The notes: generated by a model from the sequence alone, not told the origin. A DNA stretch of 50,698 nucleotides from an uncultured Phocaeicola sp. (GCA_944320855.1 CALUJF010000019.1:1-50698); one strand, 5' to 3'; counted from the stretch's first letter, positions 7,008 to 15,560 are shown. Made by a program: numbers and translations.

Positions 7008-8264
7008 TTACATTCCCTGCAGTCTGTTCATCAATGAATCACGAAGAACAGTATAAGCCGCCATATTCTGCTGGCTTACAGGTTTCTTAGGTTGCGACTT
7101 GATTGTAAGCGGATTTATAGGTTTACCGTTCTCGAATACACGGAAATCAAGATGCGGTCCGGTAGAAAGCCCGGTGGAACCTACATAACCTATCACTTCT
7201 TTCTGCTTCACAGTGGAACCGACTTTCAAGCCTTTTGCAAAACGCGACAGGTGCATATATGTAGTGACATATACACTGTTATGCTTGATTTTCACATAGT
7301 TTCCTCCACCATTCGCCTGATAGCCTTTGGCGATAACCTTTCCACTACCTATGGCATAAACCGGAGTTCCGGTAGGAGCCGCATAGTCCACTCCATGATG
7401 CGCACGATATCGTTTCAGCACCGGATGGTAACGGCTGTTGGTAAAGCGTGACGAAATACGGTAGAAATCAAGCGGAGCCTTCAGAAAAGCTCCTTCAAGA
7501 CTGTTCCCTTTCTCATTATAATAGAGCTCCTCGCCATCCTGAGTGAACGGAATAGCATAATATGTACTGTCCGAAGCACGGAACGAAGCCGCAAGTACAT
7601 GGAAGTTCTGCAATGCATTTCCATCTACATATTCCTGCTCGTATATCACACGGAATTCATCTTCTTTCTGAAGTCCGAAGAAGTCGATAGTCCAACCGAA
7701 TATATGCGAGAGAACTATCGCAAGCTGCGGCGAAGTATTACAGTCCTGCATGGCCACCCACAATGAAGAATTGATTTTCCCTTTTGCTTCCTTTGTTCTC
7801 CACTCCACAGGATTCTGTCCACGTGTAACCTTATATTCTCCTCTCAGGTCGAAAACGACATACGATTTAGGGTCTTCCTCATATACAAAAAACTTAGGAG
7901 TGGCAAGACTATCCTTCGATGTAAACATGGCATAGGCTCTACCGCTTCGTATCTTCCTGACATCGAATATACCTTCTGTCTTAAGATTGAGGTCGTGAAT
8001 ATTCTGTGCACTCAGCCCGTGGTCTGACAATATGAAAGACAGATTCTGGTTAGGTTTCACTATACCGTATTTCACATTATATTTATCTACGGGAATACCA
8101 TATTTGTAAGTTATTTCCTCCACTTCGGCAGAGTCCGTCACTTCCACTTCATCGAGCGACTGTTCTTCGCTCTCCATCGAACGGTAGTTGTTCACTGTCA
8201 GCACAGCTACAAGCACTACCGCTACAGCCACTAAGGCCAATACTATCTTCTTCTGCTTATTCAT
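7008..8264 (-). CDS. M23 family peptidoglycan endopeptidase (LytM-like), membrane-anchored
   Basis: This 418-residue protein has an N-terminal signal anchor (about 7-25), an acidic stretch (about 31-50), a LysM/OapA-like middle (about 52-115) and a C-terminal M23 domain (about 265-385). Zinc and catalytic motifs are H289-H-G-V-D293 and G-P-H371-L-D373. The second motif is normally HLH; here the last position is Asp. Bacteroidetes M23 proteins often vary at this site, and Asp could still bind metal, but reduced or non-catalytic activity is possible. The start codon overlaps the end of the nitroreductase gene by 8 bp, so the two are probably translated from one mRNA. Confidence 0.88.
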   Translation of the reverse strand: MNKQKKIVLALVAVAVVLVAVLTVNNYRSMESEEQSLDEVEVTDSAEVEEITYKYGIPVDKYNVKYGIVKPNQNLSFILSDHGLSAQNIHDLNLKTEGIFDVRKIRSGRAYAMFTSKDSLATPKFFVYEEDPKSYVVFDLRGEYKVTRGQNPVEWRTKEAKGKINSSLWVAMQDCNTSPQLAIVLSHIFGWTIDFFGLQKEDEFRVIYEQEYVDGNALQNFHVLAASFRASDSTYYAIPFTQDGEELYYNEKGNSLEGAFLKAPLDFYRISSRFTNSRYHPVLKRYRAHHGVDYAAPTGTPVYAIGSGKVIAKGYQANGGGNYVKIKHNSVYVTTYMHLSRFAKGLKVGSTVKQKEVIGYVGSTGLSTGPHLDFRVFENGKPINPLTIKSQPKKPVSQQNMAAYTVLRDSLMNRLQGM

Positions 8265-8790
8265 ACTTATTCCAGCTGCTCATAGTGTTAATGTCTTTCC
8301 TGATTTTGTTTCTCGTCTCACCAGCAGGATAACCCAATGTAATCAGAAGCGGAACTCTCTTGCTTCCTATACCAAGCAACTTCTTCACTTTCTTTTCGTC
8401 GAACCATCCGAGGATACACGTACCCAGCCCAAGTTCCGCTGCCTGAAGACAGAAATGCTCCACAGCTATACCTACATCAAGAAGAGAATATTCCTTATCC
8501 TTTATCACACTGCCTATGCGTGCCGTAAAGTTCATCTTTTCCAACACTACAGCTACTATCACAGGACACTGCGATGCAAACTTGTTCATGCCCATACCGG
8601 CTGCAGCCGAAGCCATCTCTGAAAGAAGTTCAGGCTTGTCCACTACAACGAATTTCCATGGCTGACTGTTGCATGCCGACGGAGCAAGTCTTGCAGCTTC
8701 AAGACATTTGATAATCTTTTCTCTGTCTATAGGAGTGCTTTTATACTTTCTGTCACTCTGACGTTTCTTTACCAATTCAATAAATTCCAT
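8257..8790 (-). CDS. Nitroreductase family protein
   Basis: This 177-residue FMN-dependent oxidoreductase has the family motifs for flavin binding: KKRQSDRKY near the N terminus, APSACNSQPWKFVVV (about 37-51), and a C-terminal segment with LGLGTCILGWF and LLITLGYPA. The substrate cannot be told; quinones, nitroaromatics or enones are usual. The ATG at 8790 (MEFIELVKK) is preferred over an in-frame TTG at 8796. It is first in a two-gene unit with the M23 gene. Its upstream region is filled by an 11-bp periodic repeat. Confidence 0.88.
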   Translation of the reverse strand: MEFIELVKKRQSDRKYKSTPIDREKIIKCLEAARLAPSACNSQPWKFVVVDKPELLSEMASAAAGMGMNKFASQCPVIVAVVLEKMNFTARIGSVIKDKEYSLLDVGIAVEHFCLQAAELGLGTCILGWFDEKKVKKLLGIGSKRVPLLITLGYPAGETRNKIRKDINTMSSWNKYE

Positions 8791-8822
8791 AATCAAATTT
8801 TTTATTTTAAAGTTTATTCCAC

Positions 8823-8946
8823 GTTCACCAACCGTTCAGCAAACGTTCACTAAACGCCTGATGAACGGCGAGTAAACAAGATTCGAACGACATTCTAATA
8901 ACGTTTCAACAGCATTTAAATACCGTTCGAACAGCGTTAAACAATT
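8823..8946. repeat. 11-bp periodic degenerate repeat array (about 11 units)
   Basis: The nitroreductase upstream region divides into 11-bp units starting at 8823, 8834, 8845, 8856 and 8867, then after a 3-bp slip at 8881, 8892, 8903, 8914, 8925 and 8936. Units resemble GTTCANNAAAC (for example GTTCAGCAAAC and GTTCACTAAAC), grading into ATTTAAATACC. The period is not a multiple of three, so this is not a hidden coding repeat. A related array lies at 27316-27425. Confidence 0.75.
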
Positions 8947-8955
8947 AATAATTTT

Positions 8956-10584
8956 CTAAAAAGGACACGGAGAAACTATCTCTACCTCCTTGTCCGATAC
9001 CGGATGCCTGAATACGAGTCTTGACGCATGAAGACACAAGCGTGGTGCCGAATCAGGATTACCATAAAGTTCATCGCCCGATATAGGACAGCCCAGCCCT
9101 AAGACATGGGCCGAATGTATGCGCAACTGATGTGTACGCCCGGTATGAGGCTTAAAGATTACTTTTGTACGCCCATCTGAAACACCAACTATCTTATATT
9201 CAGTTATTGCCGGCTTTCCATTCTCAAAATCAACCATCTGTCGCGGTCTGTCAAGTGGATTCAAGCATATAGGCAAATCTATTATTCCACTTTCCTTCTG
9301 AAGTACCCCATCCAATATGGCTGTATATTCCTTCAGGATACTTCTTGTTTCAAACTGAGATTGCAACTTGGCATGCACGTCCTTATCTTTGGCAGCAAGA
9401 AGTATCCCGGATGTAGCCATATCCAGACGATGAACCACCAAAGGTCCTGTAGCTTCAGGATACATCAGTCTTAACCTCTGCTGTACAGAGTCCAAATCAT
9501 TTTTTCCCGGAACAGAAAGCATTCCGGACGGCTTCTCTACCGCCACTATCCATTCATCCTCATACAGAATCTTAAGCGGAGTATCCTTAAACAAGTCTTC
9601 TGCCAATGGATTTGGCTCCACATCAAGTCCCACGAGCATATGTTTCAGAATTGGTTCGCATTTACCTTTGCATGAAGGATAGAAATAGCCGTCGTGACGA
9701 ATCTCATCCTTGGGCGACATTCCGCACCAGAACTCTCCCATAGCCAAAGGCTGCAGGCCATGCAGATAGGCATACTGCAGGAGTTTAGGCAAAGCACACT
9801 CCCCAGCTCCTGCCGGCGGCAATCCCTGTGGGGTATCTTTGAATATCTCGCACAAATCTTTGCGTTCACCTTTCGCATTCAGCATATCAAACTGTCTGAA
9901 AAGCCATAGTTGCAATGCAGCCGAACGAGTCTTTCTCTCCTGTTTCAACTGCAATATCTCTGCATCAAAACTCTTTACTATCTGCTCTGCCTCGTTCAGT
10001 TTCTCCTTCCACGAGTTCTCCAGTCTTTTATATTCAGCCTTTTGGAACTGACTCTCACGAATCATGGCATCAAGTTCTTCCGGCGAAAGATTTCCGTCAG
10101 AACGTCTTTCATCCCTCTTCTTTTTACTTCTCTTGAGTTCTTCCTTCGCAGATACCAAAGAAGAGGATGCTTGAAGCCTTCTTTCGTCCAGTTCCTTCTT
10201 TGCCATGAGATAAGAATCACTCCCGGATATATCGCTGATACGTCTGTTCAAAACCGAAATCTCAGACTCTTCCTTCCGGAAATATCCGTCAGGATTAAGA
10301 AGGTCATACACCGGAGGAACAAAGAAATCATGCATATTGCTGCCTGCAAGGTTTCCCGAAAAGGCAGCCAGATAACCGATACTGTCATCAGCCGTCCTTA
10401 CTATCATAACACCAAACATCTTGCCTTTGCCTATTTCATCCTGCCAGTCGGTGCGAACAGACAAATAAGACCGAACCTCATCCGCTGCAATTCGTGTCAG
10501 CGGATGAGGTGTATAATGGAATGGGAAAGTAAATCTCTCCGGCAGAGAAACTCCCTCAATATTCTGTTTGAAAAAATGAATCAC
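8956..10584 (-). CDS. RluA family pseudouridine synthase with long N-terminal extension
   Basis: The C-terminal third is a pseudouridine synthase of the RluA group. The catalytic aspartate lies in HRLDMATSGILLAAK, followed by SQFETRSILKEY and FKPHTGRTHQLRIH. It isomerises uridines in rRNA or tRNA. The N-terminal part of about 330 residues is not catalytic: it holds a conserved-looking domain (starting IHFFKQNIEGV) and a strongly charged coiled coil (KEELKRSKKKRDERR region). I take GTG at 10584 as the start, just after the ispE stop at 10598. An ATG at 10650 is possible but would overlap ispE by 53 bp. The RNA target is unknown. Confidence 0.85.
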   Translation of the reverse strand: MIHFFKQNIEGVSLPERFTFPFHYTPHPLTRIAADEVRSYLSVRTDWQDEIGKGKMFGVMIVRTADDSIGYLAAFSGNLAGSNMHDFFVPPVYDLLNPDGYFRKEESEISVLNRRISDISGSDSYLMAKKELDERRLQASSSLVSAKEELKRSKKKRDERRSDGNLSPEELDAMIRESQFQKAEYKRLENSWKEKLNEAEQIVKSFDAEILQLKQERKTRSAALQLWLFRQFDMLNAKGERKDLCEIFKDTPQGLPPAGAGECALPKLLQYAYLHGLQPLAMGEFWCGMSPKDEIRHDGYFYPSCKGKCEPILKHMLVGLDVEPNPLAEDLFKDTPLKILYEDEWIVAVEKPSGMLSVPGKNDLDSVQQRLRLMYPEATGPLVVHRLDMATSGILLAAKDKDVHAKLQSQFETRSILKEYTAILDGVLQKESGIIDLPICLNPLDRPRQMVDFENGKPAITEYKIVGVSDGRTKVIFKPHTGRTHQLRIHSAHVLGLGCPISGDELYGNPDSAPRLCLHASRLVFRHPVSDKEVEIVSPCPF

Positions 10585-10597
10585 CTGTATCTTCTGT

Positions 10598-11422
10598 TTA
10601 AAACATTTCTCTCTGACGGCAAAAACATCCGGCAAATTTTTCGTCCACATTCTCTATTGGCTGACGGAACAGTCCATAAACAGAAGAACCGGAACCGGAC
10701 ATCGAAGCATACACAGCGCCAAGGTCGTACATCTTATCCTTGATAGCTGCAATCTCAGGATACAAGGCAAAGACGCTGTCCTCAAAATCATTAACCATCA
10801 CGTCTTTCCACTTCTCCACCGGCATCTTGATTATTTCCTTGAGGGACAGTTCCGGTCTGTGAGGCTTGATTTTCGAGAAAGCGTCACGTGTAGATACGAA
10901 AATATCCGGCTTGACCAATACTATATAATAATCAGCCAACGACAATCTTACAGGTTCAAATATATTACCTATCCCTGTCGCAAACACAGGCTCGTTGCGT
11001 ACAAAGAAAGCACAGTCGGCCCCAAGCTTTGCCGCGTATTTTTCCATTTTCTCCAAGCTCAATCCCAAAGCAAATTTCTCGTTGAGCATCTTAATCATAA
11101 AGGCACAGTCGGACGAACCGCCGCCAAGGCCAGCCCCACTCGGTATATGCTTGAAAAGATGAATATCTACAGGAAGAAGATTGAAATCCTGTTTCAGGAG
11201 TTTATAAGCCTTGACCACAAGATTATCATCCGGATTGCAGTCAAGAGCGTTACCCTTCATACTGATTTTATAGTCCTTTCCCTCTTCTTCCAAAGGTTTT
11301 ACCTCCAGTGCGTCCTGAAGATTGATAGGGAAAAACACTGTCTCAAGATTGTGATATCCGTCCGGGCGTTTTTCGACGATGTTCAAGCCCAGATTTATTT
11401 TGGCATTTGGAAATGTTATCAT
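10598..11422 (-). CDS. ispE: 4-(cytidine 5'-diphospho)-2-C-methyl-D-erythritol kinase
   Basis: This 274-residue GHMP kinase phosphorylates CDP-methylerythritol in the non-mevalonate isoprenoid pathway. The N-terminal signature [21 protein letters not shown] (split by strand turns) is typical of IspE. The ATP-binding glycine-rich loop is [13 protein letters not shown] (about 91-103), and a third GHMP motif [12 protein letters not shown] lies near the C terminus. The start is ATG at 11422. Minus-strand -7 elements lie upstream at 11446-11453 and 11486-11493. The pseudouridine synthase follows directly, so the pair is likely cotranscribed. Confidence 0.95.
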   Translation of the reverse strand: MITFPNAKINLGLNIVEKRPDGYHNLETVFFPINLQDALEVKPLEEEGKDYKISMKGNALDCNPDDNLVVKAYKLLKQDFNLLPVDIHLFKHIPSGAGLGGGSSDCAFMIKMLNEKFALGLSLEKMEKYAAKLGADCAFFVRNEPVFATGIGNIFEPVRLSLADYYIVLVKPDIFVSTRDAFSKIKPHRPELSLKEIIKMPVEKWKDVMVNDFEDSVFALYPEIAAIKDKMYDLGAVYASMSGSGSSVYGLFRQPIENVDEKFAGCFCRQREMF

Positions 11423-11445
11423 TGTCGTAGAATTTATAATTTCTT

Positions 11446-11493
11446 CAAATATAACACTTATGTTTTAATTATTTGTTTCTGATGGCAAAAATA
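11446..11493 (-). promoter_or_regulatory. Two tandem -7 elements upstream of ispE
   Basis: On the minus strand, TATATTTG (11453-11446) and TATTTTTG (11493-11486) both match TAnnTTTG, 40 bp apart. Their -33 boxes are weak. They suggest ispE has its own promoter or promoters, apart from the SPFH operon upstream. Confidence 0.4.
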
Positions 11494-11519
11494 TAATAGA
11501 CCATTATTGAAAACGACAT

Positions 11520-11720
11520 CTAATCTTTTTCATCGTCTGTCACCCTTTCTTTCCGTGTTTTCTTCAGTCGGCCACTTTTTCGCAAAGCCTCGTTGATTAT
11601 CCACTGAAGCTGACCGTTGGTACTGCGGAATTCATCTGCAGCCCATTGCTCAATGGCTTCCATAGTTTCAGAATCCACACGAAGCACAAAACTCTTTATC
11701 GAACTTTCTTTTTTGGCCAT
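11520..11720 (-). CDS. Arc-like ribbon-helix-helix DNA-binding protein
   Basis: This 66-residue protein shows the ribbon-helix-helix layout: a short strand SFVLRVDSETMEAIEQWA leading into helix A, then FRSTNGQLQWIINEALRK as helix B, and a basic/acidic tail (KKTRKERVTDDEKD). Such proteins bind DNA as dimers through the paired strands, often repressing their own operon. It is the third gene after the SPFH and four-helix membrane genes, 12 bp behind the latter. A palindrome at the SPFH start site is a natural operator candidate (inference). Confidence 0.8.
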   Translation of the reverse strand: MAKKESSIKSFVLRVDSETMEAIEQWAADEFRSTNGQLQWIINEALRKSGRLKKTRKERVTDDEKD

Positions 11721-11732
11721 TGTAAAAATATA

Positions 11733-12239
11733 TTACTGTTTGCTTTTAAAATATGAATAATAATCATTAAATGACACTGTGGTAAATGTCAATCCCAAAA
11801 TACAAGATTCTATTATCCAGTCTAAAACTATTTCAACAAAAGACGAAAGGAAGTTTACTGTTCCATAATCTATCCAGTCAACAATAAGACCCAACAGCAA
11901 AAATAACCCCACATGAGCAATAAATGTCAATAAGACAAACAGCAACTTACTTTTTATATATATCCTACATAAAAATTTATTCAGGATAATAACCTTATGC
12001 TTATCAACAGGTTTTTTATAACGATAAGCATTGTACACCGCAAACGATAAAACAAGGACTATCGTACACAGTAAAATGCAGTAAAAGAGCGTTTTTTCCG
12101 CAGGCTCTATATCATCCATACTATACTTTACCAAACCAAATACAACCAATAGCACTGTCGCCACTGCATTCAAGACCATAGGAATGAAAGACGATACTTT
12201 GGTTGAACACGTATATCTGACAATTTTCTCTAATCCCAT
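11733..12239 (-). CDS. Hypothetical four-helix membrane protein
   Basis: I do not recognise a family. The 168-residue product has four hydrophobic stretches, at about 17-38, 49-70, 97-120 and 130-152. The loop between the second and third is positively charged (YRYKKPVDKHKVIILNKF), suggesting it faces the cytoplasm. No catalytic motif is visible. It lies 16 bp after the SPFH gene and 12 bp before the Arc-like gene, on the same strand, so it most likely works at the membrane with the SPFH protein. The local sequence looks more AT-rich than its neighbours. Confidence 0.7.
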   Translation of the reverse strand: MGLEKIVRYTCSTKVSSFIPMVLNAVATVLLVVFGLVKYSMDDIEPAEKTLFYCILLCTIVLVLSFAVYNAYRYKKPVDKHKVIILNKFLCRIYIKSKLLFVLLTFIAHVGLFLLLGLIVDWIDYGTVNFLSSFVEIVLDWIIESCILGLTFTTVSFNDYYSYFKSKQ

Positions 12240-12255
12240 AGTTCCGCATTATTAA

Positions 12256-13209
12256 TTAATGATGTAATGTTCCCGTATTAACAACCGGCTGTGCAGCCTC
12301 ATCTGCACAAAGAACCACAAGCAGATTGCTCACCATTGCAGCTTTACGCTCTTCGTCAAGTTCAACTATCTCTTCATCCGAAAGTTTGTCAAGAGCCATC
12401 TTAACCATCGACACCGCACCTTCAACAATCTTTTCTCTTGCACTGATAATGGCAGTAGCCTGCTGGCGACGTAACATCACAGCTGCGATTTCAGGAGCAT
12501 ATGCCAGATAGTTTATCCTTGCCTCAAGTATTTCAATACCTGCCATAGCCAGACGCTCATTCAGTTTCTGTTCCAACTGGTCGTTTATCTCCTCTCCACC
12601 GGAACGCAGAGTAAGTTCGTCGGCTTCCGACTCATTATTATCATACGCATACTGTCCTGCCACCTGACGCAAAGCGGCATCACTCTGTATGCGGACAAAA
12701 TTCTCAAAAGCGTTCATACGACTGCCTACCGTACTACCTACAGTAACTTCCTTACTATTGGCAGTCGATGTGTCAGCCATAGTCTGCGAGTCTATCTCAA
12801 ACATAGCTTTGTAAGTATCCTTTACCTTCCAAACAAGAACAAGACCTATCAAAACCGGATTACCTATCTTGTCGTTCACCTTGATAGGCTCAACATCAAG
12901 ATTTCTTGCACGCAAAGACAGTTTCTTCTTATTCATAAAAGGATTAACCCAGAAGAATCCTGTTTCCTTGAACGTACCTTTATACTTTCCAAAGAAAACC
13001 ATCACTCTGGCCTCATTAGGCTCGAGCTGCATATATCCTCCAAAGAATATCAGCCATTTCAGGATACATAATACACCGATTATATAGCCAAGAACATGAC
13101 CCGTTAAAAAGCATCCCACAGCAACTCCCGTAAGCACAACCAGATGTAAAAACAAGGCTAAAAAGCCATTCATCTTGAAACCCTTGAAAACAAATTCTTT
13201 TGTGTCCAT
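12256..13209 (-). CDS. SPFH/Band 7 domain membrane protein
   Basis: This 317-residue protein has two N-terminal membrane segments (about 13-35 and 38-58), then an SPFH domain from about 62 (QLEPNEARVMVFFGKYKGT, GFFWVNPF, RARNLDVEPIKVNDK). A helical region follows, containing MLRRQQATAIISAREKIVEGAV and the acidic LSDEEIVELDEERKAAM. SPFH proteins form oligomeric rings or scaffolds in membranes and often sit beside proteases or NfeD proteins; neither is present here. It heads an operon with a four-helix membrane protein and an Arc-like regulator. A Bacteroidetes promoter and a start-site palindrome lie just upstream. Confidence 0.88.
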   Translation of the reverse strand: MDTKEFVFKGFKMNGFLALFLHLVVLTGVAVGCFLTGHVLGYIIGVLCILKWLIFFGGYMQLEPNEARVMVFFGKYKGTFKETGFFWVNPFMNKKKLSLRARNLDVEPIKVNDKIGNPVLIGLVLVWKVKDTYKAMFEIDSQTMADTSTANSKEVTVGSTVGSRMNAFENFVRIQSDAALRQVAGQYAYDNNESEADELTLRSGGEEINDQLEQKLNERLAMAGIEILEARINYLAYAPEIAAVMLRRQQATAIISAREKIVEGAVSMVKMALDKLSDEEIVELDEERKAAMVSNLLVVLCADEAAQPVVNTGTLHH

Positions 13210-13223
13210 AATTATAAGATTAA

Positions 13224-13251
13224 GTGATATTATTTTGATATCACAAATATA
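13224..13251 (-). promoter_or_regulatory. SPFH operon promoter with start-site palindrome
   Basis: On the minus strand the -7 element TATATTTG (13251-13244) abuts a palindrome with 7-bp arms (GTGATAT at 13224-13230, ATATCAC at 13238-13244). Its position over the transcription start would suit repression. The Arc-like protein of the same operon is the obvious candidate ligand (inference). Confidence 0.5.
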
Positions 13252-13348
13252 TGATTTTAATTTGAACTTTCAAAAGAAATAAGGAGTATTTTTCATATTA
13301 ACAGGCATCCAAAAACTGTTCCTGAATTAAGGCTAAAATATGCTCAAA

Positions 13349-13412
13349 AAAAAACGTGGGGTCATTTTATCTCAAACGACCGCACGTTTGGACTAAAATG
13401 ACTCCACGTTTT
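13349..13412 (-). terminator. Long imperfect hairpin terminating the corrinoid uptake operon
   Basis: Arms of about 28 bp (13351-13378 and 13385-13412) pair with a few mismatches around a short loop. Blocks AAAACGTGG/CCACGTTTT, GTCATTTTA/TAAAATGAC and CAAACG/CGTTTG match. On the minus strand the stem is followed by a T-run from the A-tract at 13346-13354, as expected for a terminator after btuD. The size exceeds a typical terminator. Confidence 0.75.
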
Positions 13413-13457
13413 ATTTTAAGTATCAAAACCCTCTGAAACCAGGATAAATAGAGCTAA

Positions 13458-14471
13458 TTAACTTAGTATAGATATAAGTTCGCCGAAACTGCTGCAACTG
13501 TAGTTCTTTTCATCAATATATAATTGCATTTCAGATGATGAAAGAACTTTCAGTTCCGGCAGTTTTTTGTCTTCCGGTGCAGCCTGTTCTTCCAGACACA
13601 GAAAACCGTGACGGTTCAGCGCGTTTTGTGTCCAGTGCTTAAGTACCGGGCTATCAGTATATAGAATGATGGAACGGTCGGCTTTCACAGTTGGGGAGTA
13701 ACCTCCGTGCATAAGGTCGAACCTTATTTCTGCTTCCGGAAAAAGTCTGTCCATCAGTCCGGATAGAATTATGTCTTCAGTAACTCCTGAATGAAGTCCG
13801 TTTTTCGGAGTAAGCAGCCAGAGATAGTCGGCTGTTACCAAAGCCTGCTCTATGTCATGGGTGGAGAGCAATATGGCTTTGTTCTCTTCGTGGGCCAGGC
13901 GGTGAAGCAATGTGAGTATTTCTATTCTGCTTACCGCGTCAAGGAAGGCTGTCGGTTCGTCAAGAAGTATTATCGGGCATTCCTGGACTATAGCTTTGGC
14001 AATCATGGCCTTTTGACGTTCACCGTCAGAGAGATTGGCTGTATAATTTTCGGCTTTGTGGCTTATTCCCGTAAGATGCAGGGCATAGTCTATGATTTCT
14101 TTATCGTAGGCAGACAATCGGCCGAAGAAGCCGGTGTGTGGCTGCCTTCCAAGGGCTACAAGCTGTCGCACTGTCAATGCTCCTGCAAAGATTCGTTCCG
14201 TCAATACAAGTCCGATGGTGCGCGACAGTTCCTTTTCCGTGTATCTCACGATAGGTTTGTCCATAAGGGTAAGACTGCCGTCAAGTATACTCTGCGAAGC
14301 GGATATGCTACGGAGAAGGGTTGATTTTCCGGCTCCGTTCGGACCGAGCAGACATGTCAGGTTACCACCTTTCAGACTGAAGTCGAGGTTGGACTGTACG
14401 GTTGCTTTCTTGCCTTTAATATTGTAACCGATACTCAGATTTGAAGCTGTAATCACGTCTTTGATTTCCAT
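13458..14471 (-). CDS. btuD: ABC transporter ATP-binding protein, vitamin B12 type
   Basis: This ATPase powers FecCD-type import. Walker A is GPNGAGKS (43-50), the signature loop LSDGE (147-151) and Walker B IILLDEPT (167-174), followed by a switch histidine in LLSTHD. At 337 residues it is about 80 longer than E. coli BtuD. The extra C-terminal part (about 255-337) shows no motif I know. The ATG overlaps the permease stop by one base (TGATG), a sign of coupled translation. The B12 assignment comes from the operon and its riboswitch. Confidence 0.85.
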   Translation of the reverse strand: MEIKDVITASNLSIGYNIKGKKATVQSNLDFSLKGGNLTCLLGPNGAGKSTLLRSISASQSILDGSLTLMDKPIVRYTEKELSRTIGLVLTERIFAGALTVRQLVALGRQPHTGFFGRLSAYDKEIIDYALHLTGISHKAENYTANLSDGERQKAMIAKAIVQECPIILLDEPTAFLDAVSRIEILTLLHRLAHEENKAILLSTHDIEQALVTADYLWLLTPKNGLHSGVTEDIILSGLMDRLFPEAEIRFDLMHGGYSPTVKADRSIILYTDSPVLKHWTQNALNRHGFLCLEEQAAPEDKKLPELKVLSSSEMQLYIDEKNYSCSSFGELISILS

Positions 14472-15502
14472 CAGTTAAAGTATTGTATTTTCTTCTGGTT
14501 AATAATTACATATATAATTACCGGAGCTCCGAGTACCGGTGTTACTGCATTTATCGGTATGATACCGTTCTCGCCGGGAAGGATGCTTACTATTGAGCAT
14601 AACAGAGCCATCGCAGCTCCGCAGAGTGCGGTAGCCAGGAGAAGTGAATTATGATTCGATGTGCCTAACAGAAGCCGTGCGATATGAGGTACGGCCAGGC
14701 CGATAAACGAAACAGGCCCGCAGAAAGCTGTTGTAACGGCTGTCAGTATTCCGGTAGACAGCAGGAGTAAGTTTCTTGTACGTCGGATATTGACACCAAG
14801 ATTTTCCGCATATCTTGTTCCCAGAAGAAGTGCGTTCATAGGCTTGATGAGCATAACGGATATTGCAAGTCCGATTATTATAATCGAGGCAAAGGCGGGC
14901 AGCTGTGTAAGCGATACACCTCCGAAGTTTCCCATCCCCCAAGTGATGTACGAGTGTACTCCTTCGGCTGTAGAAAAGAAGTTGAGGAGAGATATAGCCG
15001 AGGAAGTGACGTACCCTGTCATGATTCCTGCTATGAGTAGCATTACATTATTCTTTATCAGTGTGGATAGAAACAGGATGAATGCCATTATGGCAAACGC
15101 TCCGGTCATGGCACCTGCAATTACGGACAGAAATCCGCCAAAGTTTACTGTCGATACCGCAATGCTCCCTCCCACACCAAGTATCACCAGTGCAGCTCCA
15201 AGGCTTGAACCGGCGCTTATTCCCAGTATGGAGGAATCTGCCAGAGGATTGTTGAACACGGTCTGCAACATCAGTCCGGACACTGCAAGTGCGGCTCCGG
15301 TGAGTATTGCAGTAGTGGTTTGTGGTACGCGCGACTGCAGGACGATGTACGCCCAGCTGGTTTTTTCTGCCTCTCCGCCACAAAGTATGTCAGTAACTGC
15401 GGATGCCGGAATACTGACCGAACCGTAATACAGGCTTATGGCGGCAAGCATTACAGTCAGAATGGCAAGCAATGTGATGTATAGAGTATTCCTGTTTCTC
15501 AA
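14471..15502 (-). CDS. btuC: FecCD family ABC permease, vitamin B12 type
   Basis: This 343-residue polytopic protein has about ten hydrophobic segments and the family marks RVPQTTTAILTGAALAVSGLMLQTVFNNPLAD (in parts) near 54-85 and GPVSFIGLAVPHIARLL near 262-278, the region that contacts the ATPase. It forms the inner-membrane channel for corrinoid import with BtuD and BtuF. The best-fitting start is TTG at 15502, with an AAAGAAGA stretch upstream as a possible ribosome site. It sits between btuF and btuD. Confidence 0.87.
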   Translation of the reverse strand: MRNRNTLYITLLAILTVMLAAISLYYGSVSIPASAVTDILCGGEAEKTSWAYIVLQSRVPQTTTAILTGAALAVSGLMLQTVFNNPLADSSILGISAGSSLGAALVILGVGGSIAVSTVNFGGFLSVIAGAMTGAFAIMAFILFLSTLIKNNVMLLIAGIMTGYVTSSAISLLNFFSTAEGVHSYITWGMGNFGGVSLTQLPAFASIIIIGLAISVMLIKPMNALLLGTRYAENLGVNIRRTRNLLLLSTGILTAVTTAFCGPVSFIGLAVPHIARLLLGTSNHNSLLLATALCGAAMALLCSIVSILPGENGIIPINAVTPVLGAPVIIYVIINQKKIQYFN

Positions 15503-15560
15503 AATCTTCTTTTTTTATAAATCAACAACCAATATTCCGGCTGAAAAATATTATCATCAG

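Noticed and set aside
10585-10650. ATG at 10650 as start of the pseudouridine synthase
   Set aside because: It would overlap ispE by 53 bp; GTG at 10584 follows the ispE stop with an AGAAG site and gives a family-like N terminus. Not excluded.
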